The translations under genes were made by a program, and so were the position numbers. Below are positions 1 through 11,683 of a stretch of 64,000 nt of DNA, piece after piece. The notes under the pieces were generated by a model. It was not told the origin of the DNA and did no database searches. It saw only the letters and a program-made list of their open reading frames with translations. This stretch comes from Diplosphaera chodatii (Eukaryota > Chlorophyta > Trebouxiophyceae > Prasiolales > Stichococcaceae), in assembly GCA_032358165.1 (NCBI GenBank), contig JAALGY010000012.1, positions 434,001-498,000 on the forward strand, in the 5' to 3' direction. Position 1 is the stretch's first letter. Each line of letters starts with the position of its first letter.

Positions 1-62
1 CAGGAGACACCCGCAATCCCGCCAGGCTGCAGTAGCAAAGAGTACTCGGTGCCAAGGGAAAA
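1..62 (-). repeat. Fragment of dispersed repeat family E
   Basis: The first 60 bases closely match one end of a roughly 310-bp repeat seen at 26036-26346 (same strand) and 19954-20286 (opposite strand). Shared landmarks are CAGGAGACACCCGCAA, GCCAGGCTGCAGT and TCGGTGCC. Only this end lies in the window; the rest would lie to the left of base 1. Confidence 0.55.
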
Positions 63-63
63 A

Positions 64-462
64 CAATTGGCATTCGCACGTGCAGGACGCGAGTTTATCC
101 CCCACCGGCATGACAGGGCAGAGGATGCTGCGGCCGTGCATCTTGAAAGGCTGTGGCCTTGTGGGCCAGTGGACAACGACGCTGCCCCCGTCTTGACAAA
201 ACACTTAACTTGTACCCCTTGTCGACAAGGACATAATTATTTCTCAACCCTCCGTCGGCCGCACGCACAGCAAGCAAGGCTTTTGGCTGTGCGACGCCGC
301 ATCAAGCATGCAGATGATGTTGGAGGTCCATAAACACTAGGGTCTGGCAGCGCAAATGGCCGGCGGGCAAGCTCAGCTGTTCCGGAAATACTGGCTTAGG
401 GTTTACGCTCGCTCTCAGCGGCTGAACGTAAAGAGTTTGGCTCCTAAAAGGGGAGCCAAACT
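64..462 (+). repeat. MITE family A, copy 1
   Basis: About 400 bp colinear with 22099-22476 and 56341-56724. It starts with the CAATTGGC(G/A)TTCGCA module, runs into GAGTTTATCCCCCACCGGCA, and ends in a hairpin (434-462) with arms AGTTTGGCTCC and GGAGCCAAACT. The body contains no long ORF and a single TTAGGGTTT motif near the hairpin. The AGTTTGTCCCC-like start and CCAAACT end form short terminal inverted repeats, so a non-autonomous DNA element is the best reading. The family name is mine. Confidence 0.7.
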
Positions 463-499
463 AACACAGCAAGTCTACACTCCCGCTGATTGGACCTGA

Positions 500-2570
500 T
501 TGGAGGCATTCTATCAGGCAACACAGCCACTTGAACCTGCACCACTGACAACGGAGACCAGGAGTTATGAGGCGCCCGAGCATGCCATAGTGCATGCCCC
601 CACACGCAGTTCCGTTGACAAAACGACACACTGCTTCACAGATGGCAGCAAGTCAAAGCACAACAATGGGGACGAGGTCCTCACAGCGGCAGTGGTGAAG
701 TCCATAGAGGATGGTAGCCAGAACATAGAATTGACCTGCCGGTGGAGAACCATGACCTGCGGATACAAACGAGCATAAGAGCGGAGCACGTTGCACTGGC
801 CACAGCTGTGGCTGATGCCCCAGCAGATAGGCCTATCTTCACTAACAGCCTCACGAGCATATCGAATATCAAGGGTATGCTGAGCACCCGGAAAGGTACA
901 GGAATCATAAACACCGGCTGGTCCTGTCAGAAATTGCACAGACACCGAGTTCAAAGCAGATCTCGATAAGGAAGGTCCGTGCGCACAGCGGCATGGAGGG
1001 AAACGATGTAGCGGACGGTATCGCAGCTGGCAAAGTCATCTGTGGTGAGAGCAGAACCTATGATGAAAACAGTCAAGCATGCCGAGGACTTGCTTGAATC
1101 CTGTATGAGAAAGAATCCCTGAACTCAGAAAACACTTCTGAGGAACGGGCCGTGAACGATCTGTCAGCACACCCAGGTTGCCACCAAGCACTACGACAAG
1201 GAGCAACAGCAGCAAGTGCTCAAGAGCACCTGTCCCATAAATCGCAAACTAAGTGCCCTGCAAGAAGGAGGAATCAATGAGCAGATTACCTATAGCTATT
1301 GGACAGATACAGCACTGAGTTGCCATAGGCGCACCATCATGCTGGCACGGTTTAACAGGACGTAGACACAGAAGCAGAAGCATAGGTTGCTGCCGGAAGG
1401 TAACGGCCTGCCTCGGCCAGGTGCCAACTCTGCAAGGAAGACGTTGGTGAAAACGCCCAACACTCCATGGAGGAGTGCACATTTGGTGAGAAGATGCGCA
1501 TACGAAAGCGGCGGCATGATGAGGCAGCCTCGGTACCTATCACGGAGGCCATGCGACATGGCCAACATGCAGGCTGCTACATACATGTGGACGACGCTGA
1601 CCCCATGAACCCACCTGACACAATCGGCAATGCCCGCAAGGCGCTCATGACATGGCTCAGGGGTGATCATCAAAAGACCTCTTGTCCGGATATCGTGCTG
1701 GTCGTAGGGTGGGACGTGCATGGAAACCACGTAGCCTGCGATGGGGGTCCGGCAATATACCTCGTCGAGGTCAAGTGCACCGAGGACTACAATGTGCACG
1801 CGGCAGCCCAGGGCATCGCAATGACACAGCACAGCAGACTCTTGGCTCACCTGACACAAAGATGGCCGGGTGGAACGTACAGGTCCCCCCTCTGGTGTTT
1901 GGCTCGTTTGGCACCGTGAGAACGGAGACGGAGCAACACCTTGGCACCCTGGGGGTGGATGATGGTCAGGATCTCAAGGCCCTGCTGGAGACCGTGCACG
2001 CCTGCAGCATCGAGTACACAATAAAGCCCTGGAGGTGCACAAAAGGCCCAGCACCTATGCCACTGTCACAGAGACACGCAAGCGCAAGGCCTTGCACAAC
2101 CCACAGCGGCGGAGGTATCAAAAGTGGTCCAAGCAAGGAAAAGGCCGCCAGCAGGGCGAAGAGAACTGGAACAGCGAGGCAACACCTCAGGTCGACTCCG
2201 GCCCTGCCACTCAATGCGGACTAGGTCCAGCAAGAGGGTGCCGCATGACGCTGACCTGCACGGCGGCGCGGTCCCGGAACAACAGCACACCCGCAGGCGC
2301 AGGACGACGGAAATTCCAATTCTGTCGCTACACCCTCCGCAGTGTTCTCCACAGTGCTCGTGAACGATCACGAAGAATTTCATGTGGTCGTTTGTCGAGA
2401 TGAGGAATGCCGCCAGAGGCCATCACCTCAGAAGAAAGCACGGCAACGAAAATCTGGATGGACAGGGACCACGGAAACGGATCTGCTGCACGCTGTGCGC
2501 ATTTGCAACCACAGTGCAATCAAGAGCCGAGATGCCGACACCAGAGAACCGGATTAGTCAGTATTTGTAA
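500..2570 (+). pseudogene. Broken non-LTR retrotransposon: RNase H and PD-(D/E)XK nuclease region
   Basis: Two protein signatures can be read across several frames. An RNase H domain has FTDGSK (Asp codon 641-643), then RAEHVAL (Glu, 784-786), then IFTNSL where the family has a catalytic Asp, then RAHSGMEGNDVADG near 978-1020. These pieces lie in three frames, so there are at least two frameshifts. Downstream, SCPDIVLVVGW (Pro-Asp at 1685-1690) followed by YLVEVKC (Glu 1767-1769, Lys 1773-1775) fits a PD-(D/E)XK restriction-like endonuclease. After it comes a conserved block around VFGSFGTVRTETEQHLGTLGV, reached through another frameshift near 1860. A Cys-rich tail ends near 2557. The order RNase H then C-terminal restriction-like endonuclease is known in the Dualen/RandI clade of non-LTR elements from Chlamydomonas; that assignment is inference. 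A homologous copy lies at 20290-21150. No reverse transcriptase is visible upstream in the window, so the copy is 5' truncated or continues to the left. Confidence 0.75.
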
Positions 2571-3227
2571 TCTTGATTGGGCCGGCGAACACCGGCCGAC
2601 CACCCCTTTGCTGGGGTCTACACTGTCGCTTCCACTGTCTGTATCCAACGGCTACGAAAACGAGCTTCATGTACGTCTGTGAAGCTGTTTTACTGTGTCC
2701 GTCTGCTTGCGCGGCAGCACGGTGACTTCCACCTCGAGGGGCTTCTGCAGCCTAATGGTCACTTACTGAACTAGCAATCTTCCAAGGTACACCACTCAAT
2801 TATAGGGATACTGCCAATGTGTTCAGTCTTTGTCTATCTAATACAGCCGGATGCGGCCTGAGACATCAGCATGCTTATCAACCAGTAGGCTACATATTAA
2901 CCAGTAGACGATGTTGCGATGTGCCGCTGATGTACATTTTGCATTGGTCTGGTTTTGATCTGTGCATGTGTCTCAAGGCTGGCTTGTCGCAGCACGCTGC
3001 AGTGACACAGCCGGTGCTTCACAGTTCCACTTTTGTGGCTGTCACAGTCTTCGTGGGTGAAGGAGCAGGTTGGACGCAGTAAACCACAGCTTGTTACGAG
3101 GAGGGTCGGGCCCTGTCGTGCTGTTAACAATGTTGATGTGTCTTACTGAGTGCGGGGATGGCGAATATGCATACTAAGCAATCATCTCTGTTCATAAGTC
3201 GAGACCAGCAGCGGATCCTGTGGCTCA
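2571..3227. other. Retroelement 3' tail and ABC-transporter upstream region
   Basis: The first part (about 2577-2625) has a GGCCGGC hairpin followed by GACCACCCCTTTG, matching the tails of the two minus-strand relatives near 18200 and 20300, so it is probably the retroelement 3' UTR. From about 2780 to 3227 I see no gene. It should hold the promoter and 5' UTR of the ABC transporter, but no clear TATA box was recognised. Confidence 0.4.
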
Positions 3228-6154
3228 ATGACAGCGACACACACTGATTCACTAAGCACCGTGCCTCTCCCTGATGGCATCGATGTTGTTTTTCAGGTAA
3301 TTAGCTGTCGTGTTCCATTTGTGTCTTCACAACAGGCACGGGTCACAGGACATGGACACTGGTGACAGGGATTGACACTATGGAGCGACCGCAAACACTC
3401 CACTATGCTACTGTCGAACCTCACTGGCATGCTACAACAAGCACGGATGACCGCATTGGTAAGTTCGTCAGTGTTGATCCACTTGTCACAACACCCCCTG
3501 TACGACCTAATCGCCAGTCTTGGTATTGTCTCACGCAAGTATTTAGATGGGACCCAGTGGCAGCGGGAAATCTAGCCTTCTGAGTGAGTCGGAAATATGA
3601 CAAGTTACGTGCGTTCCTTGCATTGAGTTTGCACGAGCATCAACCCAGTGCACGGATAGTGCAGATGTTTTGGCTGGTAGAGTAAACAAGGGGCTGTGGG
3701 ACGGAAGGTTGGCATACTCCAGTTTTCCACCGACTAAAGCTTTTCTCAGACACTTTGTTGGATATGTGGAACAAGAGGGCAAGCATGCCATATGTATCAT
3801 TGCTCTGCGGGTGTAGCATCTGATTCAAAAAACGAAACTAACATAAAAATCTTGCACACAAAACGCACACGTTTTCTTTGCAGATGTACTCATCCCAAAC
3901 TTGACCGTGCATGAGACCTTGCTGTACACAGCTGAATTGAAGTGCGCTGCCGAGCTATCTAGAGAGAGCAAAAGAAGACGTGTGATTATGTTGACGAACT
4001 GTCTTGGGCTTGATGGATGTCGCAACACGAAGATTGCTTCTAAATCCCGCAGATGCATCTCAGGTATGCTCCTGTGAAGCTATTTTATATACATATCCGG
4101 ATAGGATCGGATGACCGGCTCCATCGCAAGCTCTGGCCACAGGATCACGAAAAGATGAAATGCAGGTGGCCAATCAAAACGGCTGAGCATTGCATTAGCT
4201 CTGGTGAGCAATGCACGCGTTTTGCTTCTAGACGAACCTACCTCAAGTTTAGACTCGCTGTCAGCAAATGAGGCACGCCAAAGCTACCATATGATCGATG
4301 TGCTGTAGTTCGCCTGCGACGATGCAAATGTAACTGCATGCATGCCCGTGATGAAGGTCATCCAAGCGCTTCACGGCTTGTCAAGGAATGGCATTACAAT
4401 ATGCGCCACAATCCACTCCCCAACCCAGCTTGCCTTGAGGCTGTTTGACGAGATGATAGCATTGGTACATGGAACTTGTGTATTTAGCGGCTCCACGGGT
4501 ATGGTGATAAGCGCCATTGCATGTACCTGGATGGTTACTTATACCTTGTCGGATCTGCACAAAATAGCGGAACGAGGCCTGCTGTTTGATACCTCACAGG
4601 TGCAGGCTTGGCAGACTATTTGGGTGATTGCGAATCGATGCTTGAACACGTTCCGAAGGACAAAATGTGTCAAGCAGAACAGCTGATTGCTGCAATTACA
4701 CAAGTATGTTTATTTATACGCGCGTCCGTTGGCTTGCATACTCATGCTTGCTATCTTGCTGGGACATAGTCTGCAAACCAGTGCATCTGCACGCATGGTT
4801 GATAGATTGGCAGGGAAGCGTCTCATGTGGCATTAGCAGCCAAATACGAGGCATCTTCTTGGGCATATGGGGTCCAGCACATGGTGACCCTTGCTTCCCA
4901 GCGGGAACGGTCGCCATCTACGGTGACGGCACAACAACTTCAAATGGCACTTTCACCGCGCAGACGTCCTCTTGCTGCAGTATATACCCTCATGAAGGTG
5001 GGTTGCTTGAACACCACGTGCAAACCCCTCTACTCTATACTGCCTGCTTGCCTCCCTACACAATGCAAATATTGGCCCAACTAATGCTGTGACTAATTCG
5101 AATCATGCAGTATCGCCTGGTCAATGACTATATGGACGCACAATATCTCGCCCCACGTGTCATGGACAAGCTTTTCATCACGCTACTAATTGTTGTCCTA
5201 TACTTCAGCAAAGGAAGCCTTCTTGCATCGGGCAATGTGAACAACATCAGTTCAATATTGTTTATGTGGGCTACACTACCTGGGTTCACTGCTGTGTCTT
5301 ACATGCCTAGCATCTTTCTGGACCGTCCCGTCTTTCGGAGGTGAGCAGTCCTGACGTAGCGAGTCGTGAGGTAGGTATTGGGGTACTGTTGAAAACTTGC
5401 ACTTCATACATAACTACATGGTACAGATGCACAGGGAGCACGCAAGTGGTCTGTATGGAGCACTTGCGTACCTCATCTTCAAGCTGATGGAAGAAGCTTT
5501 CATCATGTCGGTGACAAGCATGATCATGTGCATTGCGGTCTTCTTTGGCGTCAGCCTCCGGGGAAACTTTCTCCTGTTTTGGCTGGTGCATTTGCTGACG
5601 ACTCTCAATGGTCTAGGTTCGGCGTCATGACCCATTTCTGCATTTCATTGAGTATGCATTCTGTATCTCGTGTTTACCCATGCTGACTCGTAGCTTTGTT
5701 TACCACAATAGCTCTAGCATATTTCATTGCCGCGGCCAGCCCAACGCTTGAAGCTGCCGCAGCAGCCCTTCCGGGCATCGTGTTGACGTTGCAATTCTTT
5801 GTTGGCTTGTTGATACGGCAAGAGGACATTCCTTCATTCCTGCGGTGGTATTGCTCGCTCAACTTTCTGAGATACGGATGGGGTGCCTTGATGATCAATC
5901 AATTCGAAAATGTATCTATTCCCGTCTTTGGGGGTGTAGAGGTGAGTTGCAAGTCAATGCCTTATACTTTAGCTTAAGTCAGCGAACCAGCAAACTCCAC
6001 TTTGGTGTTTAACAGCGAATCCAACGCCTTGCAGACTCTGACATTTTATGGGCTTGGCACAGCCAACAAATGGATGAGCGTTCTTAAAGAAGTCGTCTTC
6101 CTACCATGTTTCTGTTGTGCAGCTTGGCTATGCCTTGCAAGAGGACGTGGCTGA
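3228..6154 (+). CDS. ABCG-type half ABC transporter (13 exons, about 602 aa)
   Basis: This is a membrane transporter that would use ATP to move an unknown substrate, probably lipophilic as for many ABCG proteins; half-size members work as dimers. My model joins 3228-3296, 3369-3458, 3547-3583, 3665-3778, 3884-4063, 4166-4272, 4357-4498, 4606-4703, 4806-4997, 5111-5340, 5435-5616, 5694-5941 and 6035-6154. All phases agree, giving 602 codons plus stop. The nucleotide-binding domain comes first, as in ABCG/WHITE proteins: Walker A MGPSGSGKSSLL, Q-loop region GYVEQEDVLIPNLTVHETLL, signature ISGGQSKRLSIA, Walker B VLLLDEPTSSLDS and H-loop ATIHSPTQLA. Next come a linker and an ABC2-type membrane domain with hydrophobic segments such as LFITLLIVVLYF, the REHASGLYGALAYL motif typical of the family, and a last helix near the C terminus. 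Two introns use GC instead of GT donors (3779 and 4273). The start ATG at 3228 is the first in-frame Met after a stop, but an additional upstream exon cannot be excluded. No neighbour suggests the substrate. Confidence 0.92.
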
Positions 6155-6540
6155 GGACCCGAGCACCTTGCCAACTCATGAAATTAAACAGTTGACAGTG
6201 CCCAAGGCAGTTGCTGCTACAGCAGGAACAGCCAGGCACTTCTTTGACTAACATTGCATTCCAGCGGCGCAAGAGTTTTCTTGACAAGCAGCAACTGATT
6301 TCTATTGGACGTTGGCTGCCCTGATGCTGGTCTGCTGTGTTGTTAGCACATCGTGTGTTACCATACAAATTGTCTGACACGCACACACATACGCACAACA
6401 CACAGTACATTACACATATATATACAGCTCACACGCATGAACCTTAACTGCTGTGTGGGGGCTGGCCTCCGACCGCGGGCGGGGGTCGGCGGGGTTAGGG
6501 AAATTACCTAACCTTCTTCTCACGAGTTGCATGCACTTTT
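6155..6540. other. 3' flank of the ABC transporter with a CA-rich stretch
   Basis: No gene is seen. At about 6378-6430 there is a CA/TA-rich simple sequence (ACACGCACACACATACGCAC, then TATATATACA). The stretch likely holds the 3' UTR and polyadenylation region of the ABC gene; a TGTAA-type algal signal was not identified. Confidence 0.35.
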
Positions 6541-6900
6541 AGTTTGGCCCCCCTTTAGGGACCAAACTCTTTGCGTTCACCGCTAATAAGAGCAAGCGTA
6601 AACCCTAAGCCAGTGTTTCCGGAACGGCTAAGGCTGCCCGCCGGCTGTTTGCGCCGCCACTTCCGAGTTTAAGTGCACCTCCAGCATCTTCTACATGCTT
6701 CATGGCGGTGGCCCACGGCCAAAAGCCTTGCTCGCCGTGCGGCTGATCGGGCGATGATTTGCGAATGGTTATGTCCTCGTCGATAAGGGGCAAATATCAA
6801 ACTTTTGCCGATACGGGGGCAGCGACGTTGCCCACTGGCCTGTGGCAGTTATCCTGGCCCACAGCCTTTCAGGATGCACGGCCTTTTCCGGCAACCGCTG
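6541..6900 (-). repeat. MITE family A, copy 4 (inverted)
   Basis: Reverse-complement relative of 64-462. It begins with the hairpin AGTTTGGCCCCCC...GGGACCAAACT (6541-6568), followed by CTTTGCGTTCACCGCT, AAACCCTAAGCC, TTCCGGAACGGCT and the CACAGCCTTTCAGGATGCA block. The end carrying the CAATTGG module is not recognisable, so this copy is truncated or diverged. Confidence 0.6.
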
Positions 6901-7437
6901 CCCTTTCAATGCTGCAGCCCGTTGTGGTCTTGATGAATGGGCAGCCCCAATTGCTTGATCGGCACTGCCTACTACGTAAAGGCTGCCCTACTGACTCCTG
7001 TCAAACTGCACTGTATGGCTGCAGGACATATGGCTGCTTCTGTTGTTGGTCTGCGACGCCCGGATACTTCCTACGCTACGTCGCAACCGCTGCTAGAAAA
7101 CTTTTGCGACTCTGCCAGCAGCAATGTGGAAAAATGCTGCAAATTTGCAAGAATTTGCAGGAACTTCTGATTTTCTGGCAAAATTCAGCTGCCTAGCGGC
7201 CATATGAGCGGCTGCCAAGCAGGCAGCACCTAGTATCAAGGATGAAAAAGCATCAGCAATGCCTCGAGCTGCAGCTGCGACGCCAGCAGCGCCGGTGTGA
7301 GAGGCTGAGGCCTCCGGCCCTATACATCTTTCACTTTACCCCCCCTGAATGGCCCGCAACCCGGGGAGGGGGGGAGGTGGGGGGTGTGGTGGCGAACAAA
7401 GCGTTGGTGCAATGCACCTCACCGCAGAAGATCGGTC
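6901..7437. other. Intergenic DNA, nothing recognised
   Basis: Only short spurious reading frames. A C/G-rich tract (about 7338-7382) is the only compositional feature. Confidence 0.4.
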
Positions 7438-7681
7438 GGGGCTCCTAATGAAGGTCAAGACTCCGAGGGGAATAGTAGCATACACAAAGCGTTTGAGCGT
7501 TTCTCGCCCGCTGAGACGCTAGCGCGACGCGCCACGCGGTTCATCATGGTCGATTTAGTCGAATCGGACCGGTGAATTGTGTGGAAAGCACCACATGTGG
7601 TGCGGCGCCTCGCGCCGCGCTGCTTTTGGCCGGAACGATTATAAGATCAACCCGAAGTCTTGAACTGATTTAGCTGCTGCG
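7438..7681 (-). repeat. MITE family B, copy 3 (inverted)
   Basis: Starts GGGGCTCCTAATGAAGGTCAAGA and ends GAACTGATTTAGCTGCTGCG, the inverted arrangement of copies at 11812-12100 and 19564-19843. The core shows GCGTTTGAGCGTTTC, CGCGACGCGCCACGCGG and GGCGCCTCGCGCCGC, shared by all three copies. It lacks a clear TTTAGGG run. Confidence 0.65.
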
Positions 7682-8035
7682 CAGATTTCCGGGATCAGGC
7701 GGTTGTCGGTCTATACCTGTCTCCGTCAGCGGTCACCCTCCGGGTGCAGCCACCGCGCGGCACGCTCTCCGCATCTCAAGCTCCCTGAAAGCGTAGCATC
7801 AGGCATTGTGTCGCCATGAGGTTTGATCCGCGCACGTACTGCGTTGCAGGGCGGCTGCACACTGATGCTGTCACGGGATATGGCATGCTGGGAAGGGCGG
7901 ATCCACCGTTTTAACGAGCAGCAACTGCGCCTGTCTCAGCAACATCCGGCCTGCAACGCAGCTCTATGGCTTACCTGAAGCGCTCGTGGCCTGGCGAGCT
8001 GCATATGCATCTCAGCAGCCCCCGAACGTGCCACA
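7682..8035. other. Intergenic DNA, nothing recognised
   Basis: No convincing coding potential, repeat or RNA gene was found. Confidence 0.35.
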
Positions 8036-8345
8036 CACCCTGACGTCCATTGGTGCATCGATCGCTTCCATCGATGGTGAACTGATCCATCACACCGCGA
8101 TCCAATGGATTTATTCGATCAAGCCGATGTATCTTATCAACACGATGCAATTGCATCGCGTCCATCACGACGATGGAAGACGACGATGGAAGCGCGATGA
8201 AAGTGGGAGCTGCCAATCCATCACCCGGTAGGCCTCGCAGGTCCCGATGGAATCCATCGATGCATTCCATGAAACGCGATAGAAGCGCCTCCTGATTGAT
8301 TTTCATCGATGGAATCCATCGGACCCAACTTTCCGACGATGGGCA
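8036..8345. repeat. Cluster of ATCGATGGA / TCCATCGAT palindromic words
   Basis: The words CCATCGATGG, GATGGAATCCATC and close variants occur many times on both strands (for example around 8065-8082, 8170-8195, 8247-8268 and 8305-8325). They are irregularly spaced, so this is not a simple tandem array. No ORF is supported. Confidence 0.5.
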
Positions 8346-8859
8346 TCCACTGAAGCCGTGCGTGCCGCTGCCCATTGTCTGCCATGCAGTGCTACTCCTA
8401 TGGGTGAAGGCGATCACATAATATGGATTGCACAGGATAACAACCAACCCATGTTGGCTTCACCAAAAGTGAAGCAGCACGGCTCGACACAAACCCTGAA
8501 CCCTGTTGAACACCGCTATATGCCTGGACTTGTCCTTCTTGACTGGTGCTTCCCCCGCTTTGGGGGCGTGCAATGCTTCGCGCTTGCGTTTCTTTGTGGC
8601 CGTGACATACCTGCTAGGCTGATTACGCACTTGCAGTTCTGTTTCGTGTAGCTTAATGTAGAATGTGTACACTGTCCGCAGCTAGCAAGACCTTGCACGT
8701 ACCCGGGCAGCACCGCCGCACTCCTCTCTTCTTCTTCTTCCTGGAATAAGTTGACAGCAAGTTGTCCTAAGTGCTGAGGCTTCCCCTATAGATGCCTGGG
8801 CCATGATACCTCCTTCATCTTTCTGTTAGAAGTTTATTGTCTATATCACATGTTGCCCT
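8346..8859. other. Intergenic DNA, nothing recognised
   Basis: Contains a CT-rich run (about 8722-8742) and short frames in both directions. None resembles a known protein. Confidence 0.35.
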
Positions 8860-9545
8860 CAGGCCATCAACGAGGTATCACGACTTGTCTCACTGAGAAC
8901 GTCCATGGGACTGAGACTACCCCGCTGACTGGGAGTGCAGTGTGCCCTAGTCAGCCGGAGCACGTGTGTTGGACTGAGACTGGTGCAGTCGTCAGCAGGT
9001 CCATTTAATTCGTTGAGCTTGCAACAGTTCGCAGTAGTCTTCGGTTTAGTTGACGCTGAGTTGGAGTCACATGTGGGTTGGTTGTGGTCGTGCTACGAGA
9101 TGACACCTGTTCTTAGGTGGAAGCAGGGTATTTACTCTGACTCGCGAGTCAAAGTAAACGTACCAGACAGGGTTTAGCACTCACTGTTCTGCAGTTGAGC
9201 AGCGTTTGTCTAGACACTCTTCCGTTCCCAGTGCGTAACCAGTGACGCGGTCTACACCTAGCACGCTTGTACTCTGACTCCGTACCAGGCCATGGCCTGT
9301 TGATGGCCATCAACAGGCGGCCTCACCTCTATTCAGCCCCGTTCTTGTCTACTTAAGCTTCCCTGGCGCATCTGCGGTTGAGGTATGCCTACACTTGTAT
9401 GTTGGGCCCAGGAGACCATGCACCTGCTTGTTAGGCAGGCCACTCTGCTAGTGTATCTGTTTCACTGAGTACAATCATAGACTACCCCGCCGCTGCCTGA
9501 CAGTGCAGTGTGCCCTAGTCAGCCGGAGAAATACCCAGGCCATCA
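8860..9545 (+). repeat. Two partial copies of dispersed repeat family E
   Basis: Blocks near 8915-8955 and 9405-9532 both carry CCCCGC(T/C)G...GTGCAGTGTGCCCTAGTCAGCCGGAG. The second also has CAGGAGACCATGCACCTGCTTG, shared with 20148-20168 and (inverted) 26139-26158 and 61546-61565. The region between them is unrelated except for a 14-bp palindrome TGACTCGCGAGTCA near 9138. Confidence 0.6.
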
Positions 9546-10261
9546 ATTGTCGTCGTTTAAAACGCCCTTATGGTAGTCCTCTGTACTTGTTTGGCATCTT
9601 ACCGCGGCCCCGGACATATATCAAACGTAATGTTTGTACTTTGTGGGAGCTCGTGATTGTCCCTCGTGGTCCCCATGATGTTTTCTATAAGGACCGCAGG
9701 GTCTGCCTGGTGGTTGTGCTGCGCGCAACGCGCAGTCACCTCGCCTGCGTTTTCTGTGATTAATCACAGAATGCAATATTACATATATAAGAGATACTTA
9801 TACCACAAAATATAATATTATATCTGATCTTAACATTGGCTGCGGTCCGCAATGGGTCAGCCGTGGCGTGCGCATTCTAAAAGGACCAGAACCGTCGATC
9901 GATCGTAACCGTGAGGCTCGCCGCGCTGAGGACCGCTGTGTTGGACCATTCACGAGACTCTGCGCGGTCGAGTGGAATGTGCGTGTGACGGCAGCGGTGT
10001 GAGATGACACGGGCTTTCACCTTTATGCTCTCCTTTTGCCGGATCCTCTATTCGGATTCGGCAACCGGAATGCCTACCAAAGCAATGGGTGCTTGGGCAT
10101 CCCAGGGCCCAAAAGGGCCTGGGGGCCTGCCCATCAATTGTCCCTTGCAAGTCGATTTTACGAGGGGCCCAATTGGGCCGAAAGGGAGCAAGACCTCTGG
10201 ACATGTCTGCCATGTCTGACATGTCAGAACCAGGTAACACCTAGCGTGACTGCCTACCGAG
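9546..10261. other. Intergenic DNA, nothing recognised
   Basis: AT-rich around 9770-9830. The later part is GC-rich with the Gly-Pro-like string GGGCCCAAAAGGGCCTGGGG, which looks like low-complexity sequence rather than a collagen gene. Confidence 0.35.
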
Positions 10262-10765
10262 ACCTCAGGCACCTCTTATTGTCGATTTCAGGTCTATTTC
10301 CGCACTGGGGTGCTGAGGTCTCAGGGTCTTGAGACCTGAAGACCCAGCAAGACCTAGCAAGACACTAGAGCATGTCATACCGCACACAGCACAAGTCCTG
10401 AACCTTCGCTTGGCTTCAACCCTTCATAGCTGCCTCGCCAGGTTCACGTGCCTGGTTGACACAGTAGTTGGCAGTTTCTGGCTGCTCAACCAGCCGTCCG
10501 CATTTGCGATCACAGCGTTCACACTGTCGAATCGCTTTATGTCACCACCGCGTGCTGCACTAAGCGCAAATGCGATATGGTCTGTGCATGTTGGCAAGCA
10601 GGTGGCCGCACAACAGCTGCAAGCACGTCTGTGAGGTCTCTCTAGGTCTGCCCTCGTCTCAAGTTAGGAAAGGTCTGTCTACCGGTGTTAAGACCCTGAG
10701 ACCTCGCCTCCCCACTGCGGAAATAGACCTGAAATCGACAAGTGAGGTCTGGAGGTGCCTGCAAC
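10262..10765. repeat. Foldback element with about 75-bp inverted arms
   Basis: The left arm (about 10262-10335, containing GTCGATTTCAGGTCTATTTC and GAGGTCTCAGGGTCTT) is the near-perfect reverse complement of the right arm (about 10690-10762, containing GAAATAGACCTGAAATCGAC and AAGACCCTGAGACCTC). About 350 bp of unrelated sequence lies between. GAGACCT and GGTCTC words continue into the interior edges. No transposase is encoded, so it is a non-autonomous foldback or MITE-like element. Confidence 0.7.
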
Positions 10766-11683
10766 GTTGCGTAGCCATTGGCAGGCCTTTATAACGCCTT
10801 GGCGTGAGTAGCCATGGCTGGAATACCCTGCTGACAAGCGCTTGTGCCCGAACAAGGCTTGTTCAAGGCTGGTGATTGTGTGAAGTTGCATCCAGACTAG
10901 TTTTGTGGTTTGCCCGCAGGACCCGTCGCAGCAGCGCTAAGTGATATGTGTCGAATGCCCTGTTCTTCAGCATGCCGCGCCTGCGCACCGCTGCACTCGG
11001 CTGGTTCCTCTGCCATAGATTTACATACTTTGGCTTAATCTTCTGCCGTTTATATACTAGTGCAGAATCTTGATACCTCCTCGTGACAGGATTATGCTGT
11101 TGGGCTCAGCATGCTGACATAAAGACGTTCGGCGGGAATGGACCGGATGTCAATCCACGGTAATCCAGCGCTGGCGCCATGCGCAACCGCTCTGCAGCCT
11201 ATATATAGTGGTTTCGGCTCAAGTCGGCACTGTTTCACGCGTACAGAACAATGGGCGTTCGCACGGGCGAGACGCTAGTTTGGCTCCACTAGCCATTTTA
11301 CTGGCACGAAAGGGCAGGCATGAGACACCCTGAAAAGGAGGTATCACAGGCGAACGGTAAACTTCCCTCATATTAGTACTTTAGCTGGTTTGCCCTGGCG
11401 TTACCAGCGCCCTGTCGTCGAAGACGAATCAAGTTCGTTACCCTCCTAAGGGGTAAGGAAAGCCCGATATCTTGATTCAACAGCTCATCGCGAAGCACAG
11501 GGCCGACGCCACGCCAAAGATGATGCTCTCAACAATACGACGAGGCGCAAAGCTGTGCCTCGTGCGCGGAAGCGCTTGCACAGCGACGGCTGACGTTCCG
11601 GAACTGATGGTTTAGGGTTGACTCTGTTAAGCGGTGGATCCAGGTTGGCCGCTAAAAGGGGGCCAAACATTTGATAAAAGATC
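10766..11683. other. Intergenic DNA with isolated repeat modules
   Basis: Contains one CAATTGGCG-like module (about 11249-11287, GGGCGTTCGCACGGGCGAGAC) and a degenerate family hairpin (about 11643-11668, GGTTGGCCGCTAAAAGGGGG). No gene is supported. Confidence 0.4.

Noticed and set aside
9770..9870. Possible U2-like snRNA (ATATCTGATCTTAA string)
   Set aside because: Only a short AT-rich resemblance; the conserved U2 5' half and branch-site pairing region are absent.
10004..10240. Gly-Pro-rich frame resembling collagen repeats
   Set aside because: Only two short G-P-x stretches, from a locally GC-rich palindromic sequence; no continuation or splice support.
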